Made by a program: the position numbers and the translations under genes
Shown: positions 1 to 8,112 of the stretch, piece after piece
How positions within the stretch are numbered: the stretch's first letter is position 1
Layout of the letters: the number at the start of each line of letters is the position of its first letter
DNA from: DATLLJ01 sp965229885
Lineage (GTDB): Bacteria > Acidobacteriota > Vicinamibacteria > Vicinamibacterales > CAVVIG01
Direction of reading: 5' to 3'
Assembly: GCA_965229885.1 (NCBI GenBank)
Contig: CBDDJX010000003.1
Location: 620,001-684,000 of the forward strand
Length of the DNA: 64,000 bases
Notes under the pieces: generated by a model
Databases searched by the model: none
Told to the model about the DNA's origin: nothing
What the model saw: only the letters and a program-made list of their open reading frames with translations

Positions 1-264
1 AACAAATACGAGCGCAACGGCATTAAGAGTCAGCATCAGCGACGTCTGGAGCCGTCCGATGAACTGCGCGTACGCGTCGGGGCCTTCGGCCAGGGCCTGG
101 AGCAGGTACATAAGCTGGACTGCGAACAAGGCCACGAACACGCTCGTGACCTCACGCAGGACGAACTTCACGTAGGCGGGGTTCTTCAGCCACCACCATA
201 CCGACATCGGACGCCGGTACCACCTGGGATGGTACGGCGTGTAGTGCGCGCGGTCGTCGATCAC
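1..264 (-). CDS. frdC: Fumarate reductase membrane subunit C (5' part only)
   Basis: Membrane anchor of a quinol:fumarate reductase / succinate dehydrogenase complex; it helps bind quinone and holds the FrdAB head at the inner membrane. The visible 88 residues contain the RPMSVWWWLKNPAY segment and LREVTSVFVALFAVQLMYLL, which match the FrdC family (compare RPM-x-WW and LREGTAV in the E. coli protein) rather than SdhC. A first membrane helix follows at about residues 35-55 and a second begins at the window edge. I take GTG at 262-264 as the start because it overlaps the frdB stop in a GTGA junction, the usual sign of translational coupling. The C-terminus, and any frdD, lie outside the window. 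The family call is firm; the exact start is likely. Confidence 0.85.
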   Translation of the reverse strand, partial: MIDDRAHYTPYHPRWYRRPMSVWWWLKNPAYVKFVLREVTSVFVALFAVQLMYLLQALAEGPDAYAQFIGRLQTSLMLTLNAVALVFV

Positions 265-1004
265 GTCGTTTCCCAAGGCATCACAAAAGACTTCAGCGCG
301 GCAAGCGCACCTGTCAGCTTGAACTGCTGGATGGCACCGGCCGGGTCCACGTGCTTGGGGCACACTTGGGTGCACTCGCCCACAAACGTGCAACCCCACA
401 TGCCGGCATGGTCAGAGAGAATCTTCAATCGTTCCTTCGCTCCCTCGTCCCGAGAGTCCAGGTTATAACGCTGGGCCAGCGCGATCGCCGCCGGTCCGAC
501 GAAACCAGACTCCAATCCGACGACGGGACACGCTGAGTAGCACAGCATGCAGTTGATACACTGACTGAACTGCTTGTAAACGTCCAGCTCCTCGGGAGTC
601 TGCAAGTACTCCCCCTTCTCGGCGGGCCAGACCTCGTCGCGGATGATCCAGGGCTTGACGCTGGTGAGCTTTCGCAGGAAGTCCGTGATGTCCACGATCA
701 GGTCGCGCATGATGGGGAAATAGTTCAACGGTTCCACACGGATGGGACCCGGCAGGAAATCCGACAGGAACGCCGCGCACGTCAGCTTCGGCTGGCCGTT
801 GACCATCATGCCGCAACTCCCGCAGACGCCCATCCGGCACGACCAGCGGAACGAGAGCGACCCATCTAGCCGATCCTTGATGTGATTCAACGCATCGAGT
901 ACGACCCAGTCTTCTCGAAACGGCACTTCGTAGGTCTGGAAGGCCGGTTTCTCGTCCTTTTCGGGGCGATACCGGCTGACGTCCAGTGTGACAGTAGGTG
1001 GCAT
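261..1004 (-). CDS. frdB: Fumarate reductase iron-sulfur subunit B
   Basis: Electron-transfer subunit of the FrdABC(D) complex, passing electrons between the FAD of FrdA and membrane quinone. Cys56, Cys61, Cys64 and Cys76 (CRMGVCGSC) form the plant-type [2Fe-2S] site. Cys149/152/155 (CINCMLC) with Cys215 and Cys159 with Cys205/211 supply the [4Fe-4S] and [3Fe-4S] sites. The length, 247 residues, is normal. I chose ATG at 1002-1004 over the ATG at 1020-1022 because the shorter form begins like other FrdB proteins (x-DVSRYRPE near residue 8), and GGGAGA lies about 10 bases upstream, inside the end of frdA. frdA ends 7 bp before; frdC overlaps the end. Sequence order and motifs resemble the actinobacterial FrdB type. 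Confidence 0.95.
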   Translation of the reverse strand: MPPTVTLDVSRYRPEKDEKPAFQTYEVPFREDWVVLDALNHIKDRLDGSLSFRWSCRMGVCGSCGMMVNGQPKLTCAAFLSDFLPGPIRVEPLNYFPIMRDLIVDITDFLRKLTSVKPWIIRDEVWPAEKGEYLQTPEELDVYKQFSQCINCMLCYSACPVVGLESGFVGPAAIALAQRYNLDSRDEGAKERLKILSDHAGMWGCTFVGECTQVCPKHVDPAGAIQQFKLTGALAALKSFVMPWETT

Positions 1005-1011
1005 GTGTCGC

Positions 1012-2754
1012 TCATCTCCCATAGACGCGCTCGCCCGGGGGCCAACGCGTGATCGTGACCGGCAAGTGCTGAATCCGCGGCGAACCGTCCGCGGCCCGAT
1101 AGGCTAGCGAGTGCGCGAGAAAGTGTTGGTCGTCCCGCTCCGGATGGTCGGTGCGCTGATGGGACCCACGCGACTCCTGGCGCTCAAGCGCGGACCCGAC
1201 GATCACCTGAGCCAGGTCCAGCATGTAGGAGAGCTCCAGCGCCGAAGTCAGCTCGGTATTGAAGGTGTAGCTATGGTCCTCCAGCTTGAGGTCGAGAAAT
1301 CGTTCCTGGAGTTGCTGCAGCTGTGACACCGCCTGTTGAAGAGCGCGTGCGTCGCGATAGATGCCCGCACTCTGCTCCATGGTTTCCTGCATCGCCTGTC
1401 GCAGGGTCGCGATCGACTCCTTCCCGCCGGTCTTGAACAGAAACTGCCGCTCCAGCCGCCGCTGCTCGTCCTCGGCCTGAGCCAGAACGGCCCGATTCGT
1501 TTCTCCTCGACCGGCAGCGAACGCTGCGGCGGCCTTGCCGGACCGGGCGCCGAACACCAGAAGTTCGGTCAGTGAGTTCGATCCCAACCGATTCGCCCCA
1601 TTGATGCTCACGCATGCGGCTTCCCCCGCTGCATACAGCCCCGGCAAAGGCGTAGCTCCATGGATGTCGGTATGGATGCCCCCCATCACGTAGTGAACGA
1701 CCGGCCGGACCGGAATCATGGCCTTGACTGGATCCAGTCCCGCGTACTTAAGGCACAGCTCGCGAACGAAGGGAATCTTCTTATCAATGACCGCTTCACC
1801 CAGATGGCGGATGTCGAGGTGGACGTAATCGCCATACGGGCCCTTGATCGTGCGCCCTTTCTTCTGCTCCTGCATGAACGCCTGCGAGAGCCGGTCGCGC
1901 GGACCGAGCTCCATCGACCGCAACACCGGCTTGGGCTGGGGGGTCCCGAGGTCGTAATCCTGGAGGTACCGATACCCGTCCTTGTTGAGCAGCCATCCGC
2001 CTTCGGCACGCGTGGCCTCAGTGATCAGGATGCCGGTGAAGGGGAGTCCGGTGGGATGGTACTGGATGAATTCCATGTCCTTGAGCGCCGCGCCCGCACG
2101 ATAGGCCAGCGCCATCCCATCGCCGTTCTTGATACTGGCATTGGTGGTGAAAGGGAAGACCTTGCCGCAGCCGCCCGTGCAGAGAATGACGGCTTTGGCG
2201 GTGATCACCTGAATCTTTCCCGTCGCCAGCTCGATGGCCACCAGCCCCTGGCAGCGACCGTCGTCGACGAGCAGCTTCGTGACAAAGCATTCGTCGTGTC
2301 GCCGGATGCCCGAGTACTTCAGGCTGGTCTGGAAGAGCGTATGGAGCATGTGAAAACCGGTTTTGTCGGCGGCGAACCATGTGCGCTCGACCTTCATCCC
2401 GCCAAACGGACGCACGGCAACGTGGCCATCCGGTTCCCGACTCCACGGACAGCCCCAGTGTTCCAGCTGCACCATCTCGGCGGGGGCTTCGTGGACGAAG
2501 GCTTCGACCGCATCCTGATCGCACAGCCAGTCGCCGCCGGAAATCGTGTCGTACGCGTGCGCGTCCAGGCTGTCACCCGCCTTGATCACCGCCGCTGCGC
2601 CGCCTTCGGCCGACACGGTGTGGCTGCGCATGGGATAGACCTTGGAAATCACGGTGACACTCAACTTGGGAAATGTCTCGGCTACGGCGATGGCGGCGCG
2701 CAGGCCCGCTCCGCCGCCACCGACCACGAGAACGTCGCAGGAAAAAGTGTCCAT
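1012..2754 (-). CDS. frdA: Fumarate reductase / succinate dehydrogenase flavoprotein subunit A
   Basis: Catalytic flavoprotein interconverting fumarate and succinate. The N-terminus has the Rossmann motif VVGGGGAGL (residues 10-18), and His45 in RSHTVSAEGG is the expected site of covalent FAD attachment. HPTG in the segment QYHPTGLP, and the PVVHYVMGG and ANRLGSNSL motifs of the fumarate-binding and FAD domains, are intact. Length 580 residues. The gene is first in frdA-frdB-frdC and diverges from the aminotransferase gene, with 85 bp between starts. Sequence alone does not settle direction of use: next to a full cytochrome oxidase operon elsewhere in this window, the complex may work mainly as a succinate dehydrogenase. 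Confidence 0.95.
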   Translation of the reverse strand: MDTFSCDVLVVGGGGAGLRAAIAVAETFPKLSVTVISKVYPMRSHTVSAEGGAAAVIKAGDSLDAHAYDTISGGDWLCDQDAVEAFVHEAPAEMVQLEHWGCPWSREPDGHVAVRPFGGMKVERTWFAADKTGFHMLHTLFQTSLKYSGIRRHDECFVTKLLVDDGRCQGLVAIELATGKIQVITAKAVILCTGGCGKVFPFTTNASIKNGDGMALAYRAGAALKDMEFIQYHPTGLPFTGILITEATRAEGGWLLNKDGYRYLQDYDLGTPQPKPVLRSMELGPRDRLSQAFMQEQKKGRTIKGPYGDYVHLDIRHLGEAVIDKKIPFVRELCLKYAGLDPVKAMIPVRPVVHYVMGGIHTDIHGATPLPGLYAAGEAACVSINGANRLGSNSLTELLVFGARSGKAAAAFAAGRGETNRAVLAQAEDEQRRLERQFLFKTGGKESIATLRQAMQETMEQSAGIYRDARALQQAVSQLQQLQERFLDLKLEDHSYTFNTELTSALELSYMLDLAQVIVGSALERQESRGSHQRTDHPERDDQHFLAHSLAYRAADGSPRIQHLPVTITRWPPGERVYGR

Positions 2755-2839
2755 ACGAGGTTTGGGATTCGAAGGACACTACGTCGCTCGGCCAAGCCGC
2801 GTCAAGACGGAAGAATTGAATTCCTTCCCGGCTGCCGAT

Positions 2840-4036
2840 ATGGTAAGGCCGTTCGAGATGCCCCAGACATTGAAGTTCACGTCGCGCATGGATGCCATCC
2901 AGGCGCCCATCATCGCCGTCATCGGTGACCTCATTCGTCGTACGCCGGGGACGATTTCGCTCGGCCAGGGCGTCGTGCATTACGGACCGCCGCCAGCAGC
3001 CATCAGAGCGGCCGCCGACGCTGCGGCGCACCCGACCACGCACGACTATCAGGCCGCCTCCGGCCAGGCGGCGCTCATCGGTGCGATCGAAGCGAAGCTC
3101 CGGCGCGACAACGGCATCGACGTCGCGCGCGGCAGCGGCGTCATGGTGACGGCCGGCGGCAACATGGCCTTCGTGCACGCGGTGCTCGCGACGACCGGGC
3201 CCGGCGACGAGGTGATCCTGCCGGTGCCGTTCTATTTCAACCACGAGATGGCCATCCAGATGGCCGACTGCCGCGTCGTTCCGGTCGCGACTGATGCGCG
3301 GTACCAGCTGGATGTCGACGCCATCCGGGCCGCGATGACGCCACGCACACGCGCGGTCGTCACGATTTCGCCGAACAACCCGACCGGCGCCGTTTTTCCC
3401 GAGCGGGCGCTCCGCGACGTCAACATGCTCTGTCGCGACCGCGGCGTGTATCACATCAGCGACGAAGCGTACGAATACTTCACGTACGGGTCGGCGCCGC
3501 ACGTGTCGCCCGCGTCGTTCGCCGGCGCTGAGGGGCACACGATCTCCCTCTATTCGTTGTCGAAGACGTATGGGATGGCCGGTTGGCGCATCGGCTATAT
3601 GGCGTACCCTGAGCGGCTGGCCGGCGCGATGGCGAAGGTGCAGGACACGGTACTGATCTGCCCGCCCGTCATCTGTCAGGTGGCGGCGGCTGCGGCGATG
3701 GAGGCCGGTCCGGCGTATTGCCGCCAGCACGTGGCGGAGCTCGCGGAGGTGCGGGATATTGTGCTCTCCGAGCTCCGATCACTCGAGCCGCTGTGCTCAG
3801 TCCCGCCCGCCGAAGGCGCTTTGTACTGCTGCTTGCGCGTGAATGTCGCGGCGGATCCGGTGCGCGTGGCCGAACGGCTGATTCGCGAGCACAAGGTCGC
3901 GGTGATTCCCGCCACCGCGTTCGGCCTGACCAACGGCTGCTACTTCCGCGTGGCCTACGGCGCGCTCGAGAAGGCGACGGTCGCCGAAGGCATCGGCAGG
4001 CTCGCGAACGGCCTCCGGCAGATCCTGAGATCCTAA
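2840..4036 (+). CDS. Class I/II PLP-dependent aminotransferase
   Basis: Transfers amino groups between an amino acid and a 2-oxo acid using pyridoxal phosphate. Fold type I markers are present: GQGVVHYGPP near the N-terminus, NNPTGAVFP (the Asn-Pro substrate/PLP motif), DEAYEYF, and the Schiff-base lysine in YSLSKTYGMAGWRIGY. The 398-residue length is usual for the AspC-like family. Substrate cannot be read from sequence; candidates are aspartate, branched-chain or aromatic amino acids. The open frame continues upstream into frdA antisense, so I start at ATG 2840; ATG 2858 has a weak AAGG about 10 bases upstream and is equally possible. Its stop codon lies inside a tandem 8-bp repeat. Confidence 0.88.
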   Translation: MVRPFEMPQTLKFTSRMDAIQAPIIAVIGDLIRRTPGTISLGQGVVHYGPPPAAIRAAADAAAHPTTHDYQAASGQAALIGAIEAKLRRDNGIDVARGSGVMVTAGGNMAFVHAVLATTGPGDEVILPVPFYFNHEMAIQMADCRVVPVATDARYQLDVDAIRAAMTPRTRAVVTISPNNPTGAVFPERALRDVNMLCRDRGVYHISDEAYEYFTYGSAPHVSPASFAGAEGHTISLYSLSKTYGMAGWRIGYMAYPERLAGAMAKVQDTVLICPPVICQVAAAAAMEAGPAYCRQHVAELAEVRDIVLSELRSLEPLCSVPPAEGALYCCLRVNVAADPVRVAERLIREHKVAVIPATAFGLTNGCYFRVAYGALEKATVAEGIGRLANGLRQILRS

Positions 4037-4051
4037 GATCCTCGGATCCTC
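4020..4051. repeat. Four tandem copies of an 8-bp unit
   Basis: Four consecutive octamers read AGATCCTG, AGATCCTA, AGATCCTC and GGATCCTC. They run across the TAA stop of the aminotransferase (4034-4036) into the short gap before the parE stop. The array may arise by slippage. It contributes only the last codons of the aminotransferase. Confidence 0.8.
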
Positions 4052-4059
4052 CGTCTGTC

Positions 4060-5973
4060 TCAGACGTCGAGCTCCTCGGCCTCGTCCGCTCGTTCCATGA
4101 TGAAGCGGAACCTGGCGGACGCGTCTTTTCCCATCAACTCGTTCATGATCCGATCGGTGACGATCTGGTCGGCGACCTCGACGCGCAGCAGGCGCCGTGT
4201 CCGCGGGTTGAGCGTCGTCTCCCAGAGGACCTTCGGCATCATCTCGCCGAGGCCCTTGAAACGCGTGATCTCGGGCGTCCCTCGTCCGTTTTTTGCGTGC
4301 TGCTTCAGGATCGCCGCCTTGTGCGCGTCATCGAGCGCCCAGAATGTCTCCTTGCCGATGTCGATGCGGTACAGCGGCGGCTGCGCGAGAAACACTTTGC
4401 CGTTGGACATGAGCAGCGGAAGGTGGCGGTAAATGAACGTCAGCAGCAGCGTCGCGATGTGATTGCCGTCGGAATCGGCGTCCGCGAGAATGATGACCTT
4501 GCCGTACCGGAGTCTGTCCAGTTCGAAGTTCTTGCCGAGCCCGCAGCCGAGCGCCGTCACGAGGTCTGACAGTTCCTTGTTCTCGAGTACTTTGCTCAAC
4601 GACGCGCTTTCCGTATTCAGGACTTTTCCGCGAAGCGGCAGGATGGCCTGCCGTGCGCGGTCGCGGCCCTGTTTCGCCGAGCCTCCGGCCGAATCGCCTT
4701 CGACGACGAAGAGCTCGCTGCCTTCGCTCGTCGGATTGGTGCAGTCGCTCAACTTTCCCGGCAGATTGAGCCGGGTGGAGGTCGCGCTCTTCCGGGAGAC
4801 CTCGGCCTGCGCGGCGCGGCTGGCTTCGCGCGCCCGGGCCGAGAGGATGATACGGCCGACGATCGCTTCGGCGACGCTGCTATTGTGATTCAGCCAATGC
4901 TCGAGCGCCGGGCGGACGACAGCGTCCACAGCCGAAACGAGCTCCGGGTTGTTCAGCCGATCTTTCGTCTGACCCTGAAACTGCGGCTCCTGGACGAAGA
5001 GACTCAGGACGCCCGTCAGCCCCTCCCGAATGTCTTCGGCGGCGATGGCCACGCCTTTCGGCGAGAGCTTGTGCGTCTCGATGAAGTTGCGGACGGCCTT
5101 GCCGACGCCCGCGCGCAAGCCGTTCTCGTGGGTGCCGCCCGATCCGGTCGGAATGCCGTTCACGTACGATCGCACGTGTTCATCGGTCGATTCCGTCCAC
5201 TGCAGGACGGCGTCCACTCGCAAGCCGTCGTCCTTGCTCAGGGTAAACGGCACCTCGTGCACCGGCTTCGATCCGCGGTCGGCGACGATTCGCTTCAGGT
5301 AGTCGACGACCCCTTCGTTGTGCTCGAAGACCGCCTTGTCCTTCGAGCCCTCGTCGTGGAACGTCACCTTCAGTCCCTTGTGGAGATAGCTGGCGATCTC
5401 AAGCCGTTCTTTGATGACGGCCGGTTCGAATTCGATCTTGGGAAAGATCGCCGCATCGGGATGAAAGTAGACCGTCGTGCCTGTCCCGCGTGCCGGGCCG
5501 AGCTTCTTGAGCGCGCTGATCGGCTTGCCCTGCTTGAACCGCATCTCCCAGGCCGCGCCGTCGCGCTTGACGGTCGCCACCAGCTCTTTCGACAGCGCGT
5601 TGACGACGCTCGCGCCGACGCCGTGCAGGCCGCCTGCGGTCTTGTAGCTGCCGTGCTCGAATTTCCCGCCCGCGTGCAGCACGGTGAAGATCACTTCGAG
5701 CGCGCTCTTCTTGCTGGTCGGATGCGTATCGATCGGGATGCCCCGCCCGTCGTCTTCAATCGTGATCGACGATCCATTAGCGTGGAGCGTCACCCAGAGG
5801 TTCGAGGCGTAGCCGTTCATCGCCTCGTCGACGGAGTTGCCGAGAATTTCCCAGACGAGATGGTGAAGCCCGGTCATGCCAAGGCCGCCGATATACATAC
5901 CGGGGCGCTTGCGGACAGGGTCGAGCCCCTCGAGAATGGTAATGTCTTTGGCGGTGTAGCTGCCGGAGGCCAT
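4060..5973 (-). CDS. parE: DNA topoisomerase IV subunit B (type IIA, ATPase subunit)
   Basis: ATP-driven subunit of a type IIA topoisomerase that decatenates daughter chromosomes and relaxes supercoils with ParC. The GHKL ATPase has PGMYIGG, the Mg/ATP Asn-Asp region NSVDEAMNG, and GGLHGVGASVVNALS. The TOPRIM domain has EGDSAGGSAKQGRDR, DADSDGNHI and RFKGLGEMMPKVLW. EGDSAGGSAKQ and the spacing to LADADSDG are closer to ParE than to GyrB, and the length of 637 residues lacks the GyrB insert. The frame remains open upstream to 6057, but ATG at 5971-5973 starts the conserved MASGSYTAKDI region. The partner parC lies 3.7 kb away on the same strand, separated by three loci, so the usual parE-parC pair has been pulled apart. 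Confidence 0.92.
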   Translation of the reverse strand: MASGSYTAKDITILEGLDPVRKRPGMYIGGLGMTGLHHLVWEILGNSVDEAMNGYASNLWVTLHANGSSITIEDDGRGIPIDTHPTSKKSALEVIFTVLHAGGKFEHGSYKTAGGLHGVGASVVNALSKELVATVKRDGAAWEMRFKQGKPISALKKLGPARGTGTTVYFHPDAAIFPKIEFEPAVIKERLEIASYLHKGLKVTFHDEGSKDKAVFEHNEGVVDYLKRIVADRGSKPVHEVPFTLSKDDGLRVDAVLQWTESTDEHVRSYVNGIPTGSGGTHENGLRAGVGKAVRNFIETHKLSPKGVAIAAEDIREGLTGVLSLFVQEPQFQGQTKDRLNNPELVSAVDAVVRPALEHWLNHNSSVAEAIVGRIILSARAREASRAAQAEVSRKSATSTRLNLPGKLSDCTNPTSEGSELFVVEGDSAGGSAKQGRDRARQAILPLRGKVLNTESASLSKVLENKELSDLVTALGCGLGKNFELDRLRYGKVIILADADSDGNHIATLLLTFIYRHLPLLMSNGKVFLAQPPLYRIDIGKETFWALDDAHKAAILKQHAKNGRGTPEITRFKGLGEMMPKVLWETTLNPRTRRLLRVEVADQIVTDRIMNELMGKDASARFRFIMERADEAEELDV

Positions 5974-5988
5974 GTATATAATTGCGCC

Positions 5989-7311
5989 TTGAAGCGGCCG
6001 CTCGGTCTCTTCCTGGCCACGACGATTGTAGCGGCAATCCCGGTCCATCTTGTCCACCTCGCCGCCGCGCCAGCCGTTTCAGAAGATGTACCGGTTCCAG
6101 GGGGAAGGGCGGCACTCGCGGCGACGTTCGACATCCAGCCGACCCCGGATCGCGCCCGGTTCGTCAGCGAGCTCGCCCGCCTCCTTCACGGCCGTTCGGA
6201 TCGCCTGCAGATCCCGCCTGAAATCCTCGCGCAGCAGCTTCGCGGAAGCGGCGCTGCCGCCGCTGAAGCGACCGAGCGTGTTCCCGTTCCGCTGACTGCG
6301 GAGCTGTGGAGCAAGGCGGTGTTCCTGCGTCCTGTCGCGCCGGGCGATCTCGCGATCGAGATTCTCGGCAATCGGCAGACGTCATTACTGTGTTACGGGC
6401 TGACCGCGCTCGACGATGAGACGCTGCAGTACCTCGCGGCGCATCCGGCAGTCCTGAGCGAGATCTACGTGCGTGGTGCCGCGCCATTCGCGGTGTTTGC
6501 GGACAGCGTGCGCGTACAGGGCGGCCGCATGGCGCCGCCGGGTGGCACGGAGGCGATTCCCCTGTGGGAGGCGGTCGTCGGCGAGCGCGTCACACGTCCC
6601 GATCGATTCCTCGTCGCCCTGTTCACGCAGGCCGACGGCTGGATGGCGCACCTGTACGACACGATCGGCCAACTCGATCGCGGCCGACAGCGGTTTGCGC
6701 TCGGTTTGTGGATCAACGATTCGCCTGCGCGTCTCGACATGATGCACGCGCTGGCTGGGGCTGCGATGGCCGTGTCCGGCGATCGAAGCGACATGAAGAC
6801 CCAGCCGTTCGTGCGCCGGTCCTACGACCTGGCCGCCCTGCTGATGCGTGTGCGCGTCGACGCGGCCGGTGGTCCCCTGGCGCCGTCGTCTCGCGGCTTC
6901 TGGGCGCGCGTCGTCGAGGGCGCCGAGCTCCCGGCCGAGCCGGCGAGGATCCTCCGGGAGGCCGCCGACGATCGGCCGATCGATGCGGCGTGGCTGGCGG
7001 GCCTGGTGGGCACAGGCGATATGCGCCTTCGCGCGGAACACCTCGATCAATTTGCGTTTGGCCAGCGCGTCTTTGCGGCGGCTTCACCGGCCGAGATGCC
7101 GGACGTCTTCGTCGCGGTGCGCGCGTTCCGCAGGTACCGCATGCTGATGGTGACGCTCGAGCGAATCGGCATCAGCAAGCCGGCCACGTACGCGGCAGCC
7201 GCGCGCCTGGGCGGCCCGATATGGGAACGGCCCACGGCAGGCGCTCGTCGAGCACTGGCTGGACGTCCTCGAACGCGAGCCGCGCTAAATCCTGCCGATC
7301 GCGCGCGGTGA
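5989..7311 (+). CDS. Secreted protein of unknown function, 3' end probably frameshifted
   Basis: I do not recognise this family. Starting from TTG 5989, a 440-residue product begins with a Lys-Arg n-region and a hydrophobic stretch (LFLATTIVAAI, about residues 6-16) followed by AAAPA, consistent with an export signal. The rest is a soluble alpha-rich sequence without known motifs. The end looks altered: in the frame used here the last 30 residues are Arg/Ala-rich, whereas the +1 frame from about 7226 gives QALVEHWLDVLEREPR and a stop at 7286-7288, a more natural terminus. A single-base indel near 7215-7225 would explain this. It diverges from parE with 15 bp between starts. Codon use resembles neighbours. 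Confidence 0.6.
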   Translation: MKRPLGLFLATTIVAAIPVHLVHLAAAPAVSEDVPVPGGRAALAATFDIQPTPDRARFVSELARLLHGRSDRLQIPPEILAQQLRGSGAAAAEATERVPVPLTAELWSKAVFLRPVAPGDLAIEILGNRQTSLLCYGLTALDDETLQYLAAHPAVLSEIYVRGAAPFAVFADSVRVQGGRMAPPGGTEAIPLWEAVVGERVTRPDRFLVALFTQADGWMAHLYDTIGQLDRGRQRFALGLWINDSPARLDMMHALAGAAMAVSGDRSDMKTQPFVRRSYDLAALLMRVRVDAAGGPLAPSSRGFWARVVEGAELPAEPARILREAADDRPIDAAWLAGLVGTGDMRLRAEHLDQFAFGQRVFAAASPAEMPDVFVAVRAFRRYRMLMVTLERIGISKPATYAAAARLGGPIWERPTAGARRALAGRPRTRAALNPADRAR

Positions 7312-8110
7312 TCATCGTGGTCGCCGGTGCCTTCGCCTACTCGAACAGCCTGTCAGGACCTTTTATTTTCGACGACCAGTTGTCGATCCTCGAGAATCCG
7401 CACATTTATTGTGTGCGCTGCTCGTCTTCGGCGTGGTACGGCGCACGCTGGACGGGCCCGGCCTGAAGGCCCGGTTCGGCGCGTGTTCAGCCAAACTCGC
7501 GTTCGCGGTCGCGCTTCTCTGGACGCTGCATCCGCTGAACACGGAGGCAGTCAACTATGTGACCCAGAGAACCGAACTGATGATGGCGCTGTTCTACTTG
7601 CTGACGTTGTACGCCAGCAGTCGGGCATGGCAGGCCGCCCGCGCGGGCGGCTGGCAGCCGATTGCGGTCGTCTCTTGCATGGCGGGAATGGCCTGCAAGG
7701 AGTCGATGGTCACTGCGCCACTGATGGTCGTGCTGTATGAGGAGTGTTCCTGTTCGGCTCGTTGATACAGGCCATCAGATCCAGGTGGCGCTTCTATATC
7801 GGCCTCGCGACGTCGTGGATCGTGCTGGCCGCCGAGATGTGGTCCGGACCGCTGTACACTCTGCGGGATTCTCGAGCGGCACGAGTCCGTGGACCTACTT
7901 GCTCAACCAGACCATCATGATCACAGAGTACCTCCGCCTCAGTGTGTGGCCCCGGTCATGCACGACCTTCTCGGTCGTGTTCTCGCTGTACAGGGAAGGT
8001 TCAGCGAGGCGCAGGCACAGTTCGAATGGGCCTTGCGGATTGCGCCCAACGACCCCGACGCTGGAGAGAATCTCGCCAAGCTGCGAAAATTCGTGGCGAG
8101 CCTTCGCTAA
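7308..8110 (+). pseudogene. Remnant of a membrane glycosyltransferase-TPR (TMTC-like) gene
   Basis: Pieces of one protein family appear in order but in different frames. 7308-7400 encodes the luminal start AYSNSLSGPFIFDDQLSILE. 7409-7740 encodes membrane helices with LHPLNTEAVNYVTQRTEL, a signature of the TMTC/PMT-like glycosyltransferases that end in TPRs. After a shift near 7745, ATSWIVLAAEMWSGP appears; after another near 7855, SPWTYLLNQTIMITEYLRL. From about 7962 only a final TPR remains (QFEWALRIAPNDPDAGEN). The join after LENPHI also lacks roughly 50 residues expected in this family, and most of the C-terminal half is missing. Internal deletions plus several shifts mean real decay and not one sequencing slip. 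Confidence 0.8.
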
Positions 8111-8112
8111 AT

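Noticed and set aside
1660..2928. 422-codon plus-strand open frame
   Set aside because: Lies antisense to frdA, whose motifs are intact; the translated sequence shows no family features and reflects GC-rich codon bias.
5989..8110. One long secreted or membrane protein joining both loci
   Set aside because: The first locus has its own natural end in the +1 frame at 7286-7288, and the TMTC-like N-terminus begins after it.
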